Shown here piece by piece: positions 12,561 through 24,719 of a DNA stretch of 64,000 nt. This DNA is from Torreya grandis. Taxonomy: Eukaryota; Streptophyta; Pinopsida; Cupressales; Taxaceae. The stretch is taken from contig JARHVA010004902.1 of NCBI GenBank assembly GCA_037957365.1, positions 1,116,001 through 1,180,000 on the forward strand, in the 5' to 3' direction. The notes under the pieces were generated by a model, which saw only the letters and a list, made by a program, of their open reading frames with translations, was not told the DNA's origin and did not search any database. Position 1 is the stretch's first letter. The number at the start of each line of letters is the position of its first letter. The translations under genes and the position numbers were made by a program.

Positions 12561-13399
12561 TAAACCATTGTTATATGTATTTAAGAAAAACATAAATAAG
12601 TATATCCATTTCATATTCATAAACACCAAAATTATATTAGATAGGTAAATATAACAATAACATTACATTTGGAGACAAACCAACCTCTAAATATGGAGAT
12701 AAAGTCACAATTTAAGTCAACCAAAACTCACCAATTAAGTCATCTTTATGTCACCACTAAATTCATATATAAAGTGGTGAATAAATTCAAACTAAGTTCA
12801 TTGAATAAGTTATCCCAATGTCGCCTTTGAAATATCCATAACATTACCTTTAAAGGCTCCTGAATGTCACATTAAGTCATCCTCACATCACGCACTTAAA
12901 ACATCATAACATCACTAGTAAGGTCAACCTAATGTCACCCTAAGTCATTAGTTAAGTCACCCTAACATATTTTTCTAAATTCAAACACTTTAAAGACACC
13001 TTAATGTCAACCTATATAGACACCTCCCACATGCAACTTTAAATCCAACTTAAACTTAAGGGTTCTAATTTTAATAAAGAAAACTTTAAGATGAATTAAA
13101 GGTGACTTTATAAGGCAAATTTAAATGTTATAAATATTCTAGTTTCATATTATTCATATTTTTCCTATATAATCTGAAAAATATTTGATATCTCCTTTCA
13201 ATCTAGAAAATAACGTGCCACCATGACCTACCTTTTATATTTCATATTTTCATCTTGGACATAGTCAAAATACTAAGCATGTCTCTATTTATATTAATGT
13301 TAATCCTACTAAGGCATCCATTCATACTTATATTCATATAAATTCTAATCATGCTTCACCTCATATATCTATTAGTGCATCTCAAGATCCATTGATTCA
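12561..13399. other. No recognised gene; degenerate AAGTCACC-rich tract
   Basis: Around 12,690-13,030 the words AAGTCA, AATGTCACC and CCTAA recur irregularly, suggesting an old decayed simple or minisatellite tract. Nothing coding is recognisable. Confidence 0.35.
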
Positions 13400-14060
13400 A
13401 TAAAAGATTCAATCTATGCAATTGAAACATACATAACTATCTCAAGTGGCTCAAAAGCCTAATCATGTGGTTACATATGATGACATATTACACAACCCAT
13501 TGGATATTGAGGTTTTTATTCACCCTAATATTCTTTTTTATCACCTAAATGTGACTTATATAGTGGCAAGGGTGACCCTTCGCATCACATTAGAGCTAAT
13601 TTTCCACCATGCTTTGGTTTTGTTCATGATGATTTACTTGTGAATAAGATTTTCTTGATAATTCTAAGGGATTATTCCTTGGATTGGTTCTACACTCAAT
13701 TTTTTGGATCTATGCATCAACTTAATGATTTTTAATATATATTCTTAGCTCATTTTCATATATACATTAGTCAAAAAGTCATTTATTTCAAATTTCTCGA
13801 CTCAAATAAGCTAGTGAGAATGTTGTGACTATGCACTTAGATTCAAGATTATGCTTTCAAAAATGTCTCATAAAATACCTAACAGTGAGATTCAAATCCT
13901 TTTCTCAAATATTTTTCTTTCACCACTTAAATAAAAAGTTATGTTTACAACTTACCAAAAATTTTACAAACTTTGTCACATGTTTTGCAATATTGAGATT
14001 AAAATTTTAGAGGAAAATATGTTCAAGTATACATTTATTTAATATACATATACTACTTCC
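13400..14060 (+). pseudogene. Ty3/gypsy gag remnant
   Basis: From about 13,440 the + strand encodes a degraded N-terminal part (VVTYDDI). One clear frame then runs from about 13,559: YSGKGDPSHHIRA, VHDDLLVNKIF, RDYSLDWFYTQ, followed after a stop by FLAHFH and ISQKV. A further piece (about 13,825-14,010) gives ALRFKIMLSKM, IPNSEIQ and a TTYQKFYKLCH-like block. This order (GDP..HI, LRGYS.EWFY, FLAHFR, then the RFK..L helix) is that of the plant Ty3 Retrotrans_gag domain. Frameshifts and stops separate the blocks, so the copy is inactive. The protease remnant at 14.8 kb lies downstream on the same strand and probably belongs to the same element. Confidence 0.75.
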
Positions 14061-14819
14061 AAATATCAAGTAAAATCAACATTCAAATGATGTGTCTACC
14101 TTTCAAACTAAGAATGAGGCCAAAACTATAAAATTAGTTTTACAATCACTTGACATGATAGTTATTCCACCTTCTAGGAACTTGAAATAATTGAAAATAT
14201 TATCTAAACCACTTAATAAATTTCTTAAATTCTTACTTGAGTGCAACATTTTTATAATTCTTGGGTCTTATCAACTATATACTTCTCTATCCATACATAA
14301 ATAATATCATACCAACCAGTATTGTGACTACCATAGAACTTCAAAACATTATAACAATTGATGATTCAAACTATGACATAAGAGTGAAGATCTAGTTGAT
14401 AGTAACATTATTCAAGTTGATGGACATAATTATACATTGAATGAATTTATTTAAACACCTAATCAACACTTGAAAATATTCAATAACCTATTATCAAATC
14501 ATGATTATAAGAATCAAGATAGTGTCCATATATATGAAATTCAACTATTCCATATGAGCATGATATGATAACATTATTGGTATGGGTATGGACTCTAAAA
14601 AATAATAACATTTATCATATAATATGACCGCAAGATACCACATGATGATTAAAAAAAATGGTCCTCTTTGCATACATGGTTTTGGTAATTCACATCCTTT
14701 GATCACAAATGGAATTATGGTTGACAAAAATTCAAGCCAAATATAATTATAATGTCATCTATAGCTTATCTAGGTTACACATCGATATTTACTTTGTATA
14801 ACTATAATAATTTGGAGTT
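14061..14819. other. Gag-protease spacer, not resolved
   Basis: Lies between the gag and protease remnants on the + strand. I found no zinc knuckle or other motif; probably the decayed C-terminal gag region. Confidence 0.3.
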
Positions 14820-15070
14820 ATGATGGTAATACATGCACAATGTTGGGTGGTATTACATTACTAGTTACAGATGGTCCCAAAACCATATTAATATGGTTCT
14901 ACGTAGTATTAGATATTGGTACTTATAATTTATCAATTAAAATCCCAAGGTTGATTAAAATGATATCAATACCATCCACATTACACAATTGTCTAAATTT
15001 TATGTATAATGATAATGTACATACTATTTTTTGCACATTTTTTAAATTACCCATCCCACTTCGATGATAA
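14820..15070 (+). pseudogene. Ty3/gypsy protease-region remnant
   Basis: An open stretch (14,840-15,067) reads TMLGGITLLVTDGPKT, WFYVVLDIGTYNLS, then IPSTLHNCLNF and a VHTI-like end. In plant Ty3 elements of the Tat/Athila type, the protease domain is followed by a conserved block with LGRPWIH, a hydrophobic turn, and IPSTLHQ.LKF. Here the LGRPW block is damaged but the IPSTLH block is clear. The catalytic DSG would lie upstream and is not recognisable. Reverse transcriptase does not follow, so the element is truncated or scrambled after this point. Confidence 0.65.
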
Positions 15071-18000
15071 TTATTGTCATGTGAATCTTTCACCCATTTG
15101 AACATTATTTGATTTAGTGCAACAATGGTAACATCCCCAAGGTGTGGGACCTTAGCTTCTTGGTATGAACCCCTAGATAAGGTTGGCTTCCTTCCTAAAC
15201 TATGTGCACCTGATATAAGATCAACTTGTAGGCCCAAAAAACTACTACAAAGGGACTTATTTACAGCTATAGTATGATTTCATCATGGAAAATGGAGTAT
15301 AATAAATTAAAATTCATAAAATAGTCACACACCATGTTTAGAGAGCTCCTCAACTTGTTAAAACAACATAATAAATATTTAGAAGTGATAGGAAATCACA
15401 CAATGTTCACACAATCTATAACTTTCTCAACTTTACATAAGTATTTTACATGAAGGTAAGAAATATATAGAGCATACAACCTATAATATAGAGTGTAAGG
15501 ATGATTGGATAGCATCATAACGAAAGAATACATCCATAATTGAAGATCAACAACTCAAAATCACATAATATTTAAGAAAATTGACAGTATGAAAGAGGCA
15601 AAAATCAGTTCTTTATTGAATTCAAGGCATAAAGCCAATGTTACAATCTTCAAAAGGGTAGATTTTTGCTACACCAAAGATAGGGATCCTTAATTCATTT
15701 AAAAAATGATCATATATAGATAAAATACAAGCAACTAGGAACATAAAATAACATTAACTTCCCACTTATAACATTAATTCATGCATGTGTAGAAGGAGAT
15801 ACCAAAAAGTTGAAATCATTAAGCCTTTTTAATGCTTCAAACTTGTTTCATGTAGACCAACTTGGATGTTTAGCATAGTGGAGGTTAAATCACCCTATTT
15901 TCACTCAAGGTGACTCCTTGAGAAGGATTGTTATTTAAATATACCTAGTCTTCTTGCCCTTAAACGCCTTGAACTCACCAATTTCCTTTGGGCATGCATG
16001 TTGGAAAGAATATAAGTAATTCTTGACTTGTTTTTAATGTTTAAATCCTTTGTTAGGTCTTATGCATGAAAATAGGTCTTAAGTCTAACCAAAACATGCC
16101 TTAAGCTACCATAACTCACCCCACTTAGAGCCTTTCACATGTTTCATCAATGCTTATCACTTAAAGGAGGTTGCACTATCTGAGGAGGAAATTTCAAACT
16201 ATTTCCATGCTTAGTGGATGTTTATCAAGTAGCTTAAATCATTCATTAGCTTGAATAAGACTTGCCTAAGTCTTTAAATACTTGCTTACATGCTGGTAGA
16301 TACTTGAAAACCTCTTTATATTGGCTTTATCACATTAAAACCCTTTTGTATACCTTGAAGTGTCTTTGAGATCATAAAAATATTGGAAACACTATTTTTA
16401 GGCCTGTAAGTAGGCTTAGAGATGATGAAAACCTCTTGGCATCCTCAATCATGCTTGAAATCTTTAAGAATCTTCACCTTGTAGACTTGCAACATGCTCA
16501 AAAAGCTTTATGTTGTGATTTGTCATCCTGAAACCTTTCAAAAACTAGCTACAGACTTTACATTACCAAAACCTTACATTATCTTCTTCATCAATCAAGA
16601 AACTTATTTGATAGACCTGTTGGTGCTCTCAAAGGGTGCTTGTATCAATATTAGACCTACTAGTCTCACCATTGATCATCATGAAGCTTTGGAAACTATG
16701 TTAAATACCTCTATGGAAACTTTTTATATCTTGTTGCATACTTGTATCTATGGTTAGCTCATGCTTAGACCCTAAAAACACTACCTTCAAAACTCACAAA
16801 CCTACAAATTTACTTAAAAATTATTCAAAACCCTCTATCTAAGCCATGGTAATCCTAAAATCTTAGCAAAACTAGAGGCTTGTTTGAATATTATAGACCT
16901 ATATCTCATCTTGTCATTGTATGATCATAGAATCATATTTAAACTATGTTATAAACCCTGTGTTTTCACTTTACAAGGTCATGAAACCTTGAGAAAGCTA
17001 ATTATAGACATGTAGGTGTCCTCTTGAGAGATTTAAAACCTTATTAGTTAGTCATGGAACCTTCTAATAAGTCTGCAGGGTTTTGTAGGTGTCTAGGATC
17101 ATGAATCTCTTGTAATTTGCCTGCAACATCATGACTTTTGCTTGTTTTTGCTCATGAACTTAAATTTCATTGTAACAGTCATGAATACTCTTGAATCATG
17201 TCAAAATATGCTTAAAACTTCATTATTACCCTGCTTTGTGCTTATAAGGTCTATAAACTCATTCAGATACCCCTTCAAGTTTGTAAAACCATCAAAATGT
17301 CTCTTTATGGGTTTAGGGTTTTAGGAAGTTTTGACTGAGTTTACAGGATTTTATGAGTTTCTCAATGGATCCACATGATTCTTCCATACTCATGAATGTT
17401 TAAGACCACCATGAGGTTCTTTAGGTCATATTAAAATCCCTCCAAGACTCCACATGTGCCATGCATGAATAGAACAAAAAGGGACGTGACTATTTTTTTT
17501 ACCCTTGTAAACATGAGATCTTATTTGTTCATGGATTACAGACCCATTATGCCTTTGTGAGGACCTATAGTTCACACTCCTTGATATTTATGACCTCTCT
17601 AACATTTACTTCATGCTTGAGGCCCCTTATTAAGGGTCTATAGGCTTCTATAGACTAGCAAACCTGCATTTTTAGCTTGAAAAACTCTATTTACTCATAA
17701 AAATTCATGATCATATTAGAAACATGTTAGATATATTCTTTTCTAGCCTCCTAAACCTTGTTTCATGATTTTGGATCCCTTGATAGGCTCTTCAAACTAC
17801 TAAAAATCTCTTAGAATAGGACTTTTAGACTTTAGGAGCTTGGTTTTTCTTAAATAAGGCCCTACAACTTCCTGACATGACCTGCAGGAAGGAATTTTAA
17901 TATTTTTAAATGACTTTTATGTTTTCCTTTTGAATGTTTCACCTCTTTGAAGGCCAAATGAAGGCTTTTAAGAACCTTTTGATTTATTTCCACTTTGAAA

Positions 18001-18477
18001 TCACTTTAAAATGTCCTTTAGTCATTCAATAGGTTTGGTTAAGGACTAATATGACTTTAAGACCTCAAAATTACTTAATACTCCTAATGAAACATGTAAA
18101 AGTATGATTAACCATTACTAGTTTATCAATAAAACATGATCTTGGTCCAAAACTTCCCCCATGAAGACATTACTAGCCCATACGCAACTAGTTTTGGTAG
18201 AAGTCTTGTTTCCATCATGTGAGGTGTTGAGAGATCAAGGTGACTTGAAAAGTCAATAACAACATGACATGTTACCTAAAGTGCCTAAAAATTAAACTAT
18301 TTAACCTCATGTGATATAGGTTACTACATCACAACCTATAGTTATGGTTTCCATTATGTTCTCTTCTACGAAATTTACATCCTGAGTCACTGATTCTAGA
18401 ATTAAGATTCTTGCAGTTACACCTTTGAGATATATAATGCCTACTCATCTATGTCCCAAGATTGATTTACAACCTAT
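15071..18477. other. No recognised gene
   Basis: Long AT-rich region with many short frames of biased composition (rich in Leu, Thr, Ser on +) but no motif I can assign. Confidence 0.4.
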
Positions 18478-18499
18478 TGTAGACACCAAATTTTGGTAC
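18478..18499 (+). repeat. LTR-like start, TGTAGACACC family
   Basis: The sequence starting at 18,478 reads TGTAGACACCAAATTTTGG. It shares its first ten bases with the - strand LTR-like terminus at 4,201 (TGTAGACACCTAAAATTGG). It could be the left end of a related LTR in + orientation; the right end was not identified. Confidence 0.3.
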
Positions 18500-18892
18500 A
18501 AGACCCTTTTCCTTAGTGTTTTTACCCTATTTAATCACACTTCATCCATGTACATATATTTGGCTATTTTTGTACATCTTCCCCTTGTGTTGACCCTAAT
18601 ATAATTATCTCTTGACATAGTCTTCCTCGTATCTGGACTTTCTAATTCACTTTTAGTCAATGATAACCTACCCATTTGATGCAAAATGTATGAGAACCTA
18701 CTAATCAAATAATCATTTGCCTTCATACAACCCCAGTTCTCTTAGAGTGTCTAAAGTATTATTTTAGTGTATTTTCCTATGTCCTAATTGGCTTTGCTAA
18801 TTATCTCCTTAAATTATCAATCCCATGTACCTATGATGTCACATTATTATATATTTTAGCGTTAACCAATGTATATATGAGACTTAGATGAG

Positions 18893-18987
18893 TGTTACAC
18901 ACACATGCATGAACGTATGGACATGCACACACACACATATGCACACGTAAACACACATACACATGTGCGTGTACACACACACATACT
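18893..18987. repeat. Degenerate (CA)n tract
   Basis: Interrupted CACACA and ACATAC runs with embedded ATGCAT and GTGCGTG. An old imperfect microsatellite. Confidence 0.8.
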
Positions 18988-20449
18988 TAATCATTTAGCT
19001 ATCTATAATTCACATCCAAACCTATTATAAGATGATCCTTTAAAGCCTTATTCTATCGAGCTTTATGAAGATGACATCACTATTACTTGTTATGGATATT
19101 GCACATTGTTTCTACATTTTTTTCATACCAAAAGTAGGTATAGTCATCATTTTATACCAAAAGTAGGTCTAGGTTAATATGCATGTAGTTACATCCTCAC
19201 ATATAAGAGAGAGGAGGTCTAAAACCCTTGCTCAAGATTCCATTACACTGCACAAAACTACATGAGATTTGATTCCAGCATGTTGGACACATAATGCAAC
19301 CCCTTTAATGTTGCTTGACCCTTGACTTTATTTTTTTGTGAGTTAATGAAAAGCTAGGTCAAAAAGATATAATAAGACATAATTTATGCATTTATGCCCA
19401 TCAAATTAGAAAATTTTGGGTATATGCAAGCACTACATCCTGAGATGAACTAACACAAAAAAAAACTAGATTCTAAAAATGACCAAGGACAAAATGGTGG
19501 TAGAAGGACATGAACTTCAATGGTAGAACATGATTATCAGACAGGAGCATCAAGTCACTGATCTTGCCACAAGACATGATTTACAAGTTTTTGATCATGT
19601 CCCTATTGAGTTAAAGCTCAAAATTTTAGACACATGTTTCTATGGGTCTGCATAATCCATATCTGCATTGAAAAATCTAAAATACATTGAGGTGAACTAT
19701 TCCAACGCTTTTAATTTCCATATTGTCCATTGCTTGTTTTTAAAATTATATGTATGATCAAATAGGTTAACTCCAATAGTACAGATGATGATAAAAGTGA
19801 CTTGTCATTCCATACACTAAGGTACAATTCCCACTAAATATAAAAAATGGTCGAGGTTAGATTCAAGTTTCAGGATAATTTAGAAAAACAAATATGAGCA
19901 TAGAGATCGAAACTAGATGGGCAAGCATATATATGGCCAACCATAATTATATAGATAGGGAAACCACACTCCATCTCCTAAATATACATAGATAGGGTCA
20001 CTCAACCGATGTGAGACACTTGATCAATATCGACACCCTATCTAGTTATCAATCACTGAATAAAGATAAGACAATTCTAAGTTAGGTTGTCACTAACAAA
20101 AATTAGATACTCATTCAATTCAATACCACTCAACTCTAGGCAATCGAATCCCACATAAAGGATAGAGATCTAAGAATATCTCCTCATTGACTCAACTCAA
20201 TAGGTGGATCATTGACTCGACCCCCCTTAGTCCTTGGAACTAAGATGAACGAGGTTTATTTATTCATGCACTAATACCAAACGAATGTTATAATTAATCC
20301 AAAAGATCTTCAATCCAAAAAATCTAAATATGTATGTTTATTGTTTTTAGACACTAGGTTAGATATGAAAGTAATGTTTTACATTGTTTAATGATATAGA
20401 TATTATTTATACAATCACTTTATGGGTATGTGCATGGATTTGGGGGATA
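18988..20449. other. No recognised gene
   Basis: AT-rich, no coding similarity, RNA gene or clear repeat boundary recognised. Confidence 0.4.
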
Positions 20450-20454
20450 ATTAC

Positions 20455-20620
20455 ATGGACATACCTAATAACACGTATGCATTATTACATAACATGTACA
20501 TATTATGGATCGGGATACTCGAGCCATAACGCGTATGCATTTTTGGTATAAGGAATGTGTATGCATTATAGTAACACATACGCATTCCTATAATTAAAAA
20601 GGAATGTGTATGCACTACCT
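20455..20620 (+). repeat. Repeated ACGCATACG-type motifs upstream of a decayed gene-like region
   Basis: Words of the type ACGTATGCATT, GCGTATGCAT, GTGTATGCATTATAG and ACACATACGCATTCC occur at least six times within ~150 bp, in both orientations. A closely similar arrangement lies upstream (on the - strand) of the transposase-like gene at 42.65-42.73 kb, and a weaker one at 46.63-46.69 kb. It may be the subterminal or promoter region of a DNA-transposon family. Confidence 0.5.
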
Positions 20621-20891
20621 AAACATAAAAAAAAACTCAATTGCTCATTTAACTTTTTCTCCTTAGCATTCGCATTTTTCACCATGGAATTCACATTTTG
20701 CCCTCCAGCTCACATTTTTTCCTCTAGCTCATGTTTTTCCCTCTATCTCACGTGGAAATCATTACTTTTACTCCTGCATTCATGAGATTTATGATAATGT
20801 CATGAAGAAGAGGTAACTTTTGTAGATTATATCAATTTTTTTGAATTTTTTCTGAATGTTTTGCATAATTTGATTTGTAATTTTTATCTAA

Positions 20892-21216
20892 TAGGTTGAC
20901 ATGGTCTGCCTAATCCTCTACATCACCCTCTGCCCAACCCTCATAACCCTCTACCTAACCCTCCTATAGTTCCACTAGATCCCCCAAGTAGTCAGGAAGA
21001 TATAGCTACTCGCACAGTGGAGAACAAAATTGAAATTGAGTAGATAATTAGGAGAATGAGATAGCCCACTTCCACTAACACCCATCGCACCTATTTGGCC
21101 AATACCCTAGAGTTAGTTTTAAGTCAAGTTGACTTGATAACAAGTCAAATTGACATATGGAGCTCATATAGGGATAACTGTAGGGATTACTATGTTGAAA
21201 AATTGTCAGCATATGA
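20892..21216 (+). pseudogene. Decayed exon-like reading frame, unknown protein
   Basis: A single + frame reads a Pro/Asn-rich leader (LPNPPIVPLDPPSSQEDI), then ATRTVENKIEIE, a TAG, IIRRMR, another TAG, and a helical stretch (PTSTNTHRTYLANTLELV, LSQVDLITSQIDIWSSYRD, CRDYYVEKLSAYE). It ends at GAG|GTAAAG, a good splice donor. Both stops are compatible with CAG to TAG changes. The composition looks like real protein, unlike neighbouring frames, but I do not recognise the family. It lies about 300 bp downstream of the repeated ACGCATACG motifs, so it may be a gene of that transposon family. Confidence 0.4.
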
Positions 21217-24200
21217 GGTAAAGAATAAATAAATAAAAAAAGAACAAATTTGTGCCTTATTTTTTGACCCAGCCACCAATACACCATTTCTCATAATGAG
21301 CAAACATTTCCCAATCCATTGATGCCAACACAATTTGATTAAGGCTAATTTTTGGGAGCGATGATGGATGGTGTGTGACTATCTACCTTATAATAACCAT
21401 GAGGTCCCTTTGTACTTTTTAAGGAAACTATACTGTGAGTTTGTCCTCAATGAAATTCCAAACTATTTTTTATTATGGTGAGTTTCAGGGCTGAGAGAAA
21501 GGCTCCATGTAGGATCGACTAGGTTCACATCATGCACCTAATCAACCTACAAAGATCCCTACCCAAAATCCACTTCATCTGAATATTCCCTCTGTGGTGA
21601 AGGAGGTTGTAGAGATAGACACTTTTCATGTGCTTAGTGTATTTATTGATACACTCATCATACGAGTCATTTTTAAGAGACAAATGCTTGAGATACTCCA
21701 CCTAGTGGTAATACCCGACCCCACCCATGAATATTTTGTGGTGCTATATGCATTGGACCTTTAAATGATGATGGTGGCACTTCAGGGGGCTTGGAGAATA
21801 TGGTCTTGATTGATGAGTTATTGGCACACACATTTGGTTTGGATACTTTGGGACTCTCTACAAACATGCAAGTATCTTTTATATAAATTTCATGTTAAAT
21901 TATTAAGTTATATTTTCAAATTAAAAAGGTAAAAAATAATTTAACCATTTAAATTTAATAATATATATGTATTTTTTTGTGTTCCAAGAGGAGGCGTCCC
22001 TTCAACATCACAATTTCAATTTACTAAGCTAGGTAGTGGGCCAACCACTAGTACATCTATTTGTGTGAGTACTACACCATAGACATTTACTAAGGTAAAT
22101 TTTCAAATGAATATTATATACTCTAGATGTACATTCATACACCTTAATTACATCATTGGTAGATTTTGTGTAAGAAAATATAAAATACCTAATATAATTT
22201 TGTTGGACTTTTTATTGTTTGATGTATTAACATGGGTTGGCATAGTATTATAAACTCATCCTCCATCTCAACTTTTTTGTTTTTATTTCAATTTTCAAAC
22301 TATGTTTTCAATAACAAAAATAGAGAGTTGAACATTTTCTTAATATCCCATTATATGTAGTTCCCATAGCAAGTCAATCCCAATCAGTAGGATTGGATGT
22401 ATATATATAATTCATTTGATAAAAGTTGTTTGGTACAATATATTTCTATCAATTCCAATCAAGCATAGCATGTCTTCATCAATATGCACACCACTCCTTT
22501 CTTTTAAAAATTGGCCTCATAACTATCCACTTGATTGCTTGTTATCCTAATCACATATAGTGGTTCAATCTCTATGATCGATTTCCAAAATGGTCATAAC
22601 TAACAATCAATTCCCATCAATTCCAACCGAGTGTAACAATTTCATCTTTATCTATGGAGTTATAAATTTTAGATGGCATAGCCTCTTGATCCCATTGTAC
22701 CTAATCAATTCCAATTTCTAACCAAACTCTAAATATTTGTTTATATAGAGAGGAAGGTCAATCCCACTTGAAGATAGACCCTTAATACTAATGGGGAATG
22801 GTGGGTTGATCTATCCCCCTATCTATCTCTCTCATATAATATTCATAATCTTTATATTTAATTAGAATTCACTTGATCCCACTTTGCCAATGTTATTGAT
22901 TCTTGTTTTTCATAGGCTCTCAATCAAAAATAGTCAATTTGGATTGATAGGTGCTTAATACCAATTGGGGATAGTCATTTAATCTCATTTGATAAGATCT
23001 AGTATGCACCTCTCTATTAGTAGAACTATATGGAGTAGGCCATTATATCCCATTGGTTTGTTGGGAGAGCATCGAATATAAACTATAGCCTATATGTATA
23101 TGGCATAAGCCTTCTAGCCATATACAAATAAGGGACCCAAACCCATATAGATAGATGGGGTCGAGTACTTTGTTACCACCACCTACTTACGGGGCCCAAA
23201 AACCTACTATATCTAGTTGGGGGAGAGGGCCTATCTATATACATGTACTTTTGTCACTTGAGTGACATGTTGACTCTATAAGACTATAACACCTTTCATC
23301 AGGAAAGTCCCCCTAAAATGAATATCGAGTGTTGACAAGACTATAATACCCTTTGTTGACCTCAACCTACTTGCACTATATAAATATAGACCTTACCTTG
23401 TAAAATTTGAGGGCAGTCTAAAGATATATAGTCGACATAATGTCACCTATAGAGTAGCAAAAATCACACACTTGTAAAGAAGATTGTTCACTCAATCTTA
23501 TCTCTACAATATTCAATTTTATTTTATGTATGTTTCTTTAGATTTTGATGAGAACTATTTTATAAGGTTTTACACACTCTTAAAAGGCTTGTATATATGT
23601 CCCCCATAAAATCAACCTATCACTCTAGGTGTCTTAACCTGATTAAAAATCAATTTACAAATTTCTCAACAAACACCTATATAGGTTACTTGTCTTATCA
23701 CAATTACTATTTCCAAGTCCTTTTTTATCACACCAATACTTAGTTGCACTAAAAAGTAATGAATGTTTGTAAGCAAAGTATTGAAGGTGTTAACATGATC
23801 AAAATTTTGAAACAAATCAACTTAGACACCATAGCTCATAGGACTATCCTCAACTATACCAAGTCATTACCTTAAGACAATTAGGCCTAATGACCTTAAT
23901 CAAGTCAAAATCTGAAATACACCTTAGTAAAGCTATACAATCATCCAAACCAGTATATATAGGTGTATCAAGGATGTTTCAACACCTAACTTGCATTCAA
24001 TGACTCAATTTCACAAAATTCACTCATAAATCCTCACTCATTGTCTTGTGATTGTCCCTCATGAAATTGACATTTCTTGCCTTCAGTGTGGTGTTACAAG
24101 TCACATGTTGCACATATCCACTTATCACATTCATGATTCCCGTGACCTCATTATATATTTTCATATCCTATGCAATACTAAGTTTGTTAACAACTTCTTT

Positions 24201-24480
24201 AATCAATGAATTGCCTAAGTTATTAATTATTAGGTTATTTGTTCAGTTGATGACTAGGGTGGACACTCCATTATGGTGAGTCAATACAGACTCACGCATT
24301 ACTAATGTAATATCATCTACACAGGCACTCACCAAGGTATGTATATTCACTTGTAACTTTGAATTGTAATTTAGTACTTTTGTTTTAATAATTTTACTAT
24401 ATACTTGGGCAAATATAACTTATATGTATAGATGTATTATGTATGTAGGGTTATCATATAACATTTGATACTCTGATTTA
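21217..24480. other. No recognised gene; possible introns of the element starting at 20.4 kb
   Basis: AT-rich. 22,340-23,060 repeats words such as CAATTCCAATC irregularly. Short exon-like pieces with GT/AG borders can be drawn but none is convincing. Confidence 0.3.
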
Positions 24481-24600
24481 GATGACTACTGTGACAGCTC
24501 CTCATGTTTCTTCATCATTTGACATGCCTATTTGTGCAACTAAACTTAGCACTGACCCAATCGAGTGTCAATGGAAAATTGATAAGGATCATGAGATTAT
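24481..24600 (+). pseudogene. Possible exon, unknown protein
   Basis: The + strand reads MTTVTAPHVSSSFDMPICAT, then KLSTDPIECQWKIDKDHEIM, ending at ATG|GTAAGTGC, a near-consensus donor. An acceptor (TTTGAATAG) about 105 bp later is followed by IQLQVSYKHSTFSRTLK and a stop. Together with the frame at 20.9 kb it could be part of one decayed multi-exon gene. Function unknown. Confidence 0.3.
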
Positions 24601-24719
24601 GGTAAGTGCATGTTTAAATGATTTTTTTATTATAGTTTAAAATGAGTTTCTTAACTTGGTTTCATGTATACTTTTTAATTTTAAAATATTTTTTGTATTT
24701 GAATAGATTCAACTACAAG

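Noticed and set aside
14923..15237. 104-codon - strand frame
   Set aside because: Largely antisense to the gypsy protease-region remnant; no recognisable domain.
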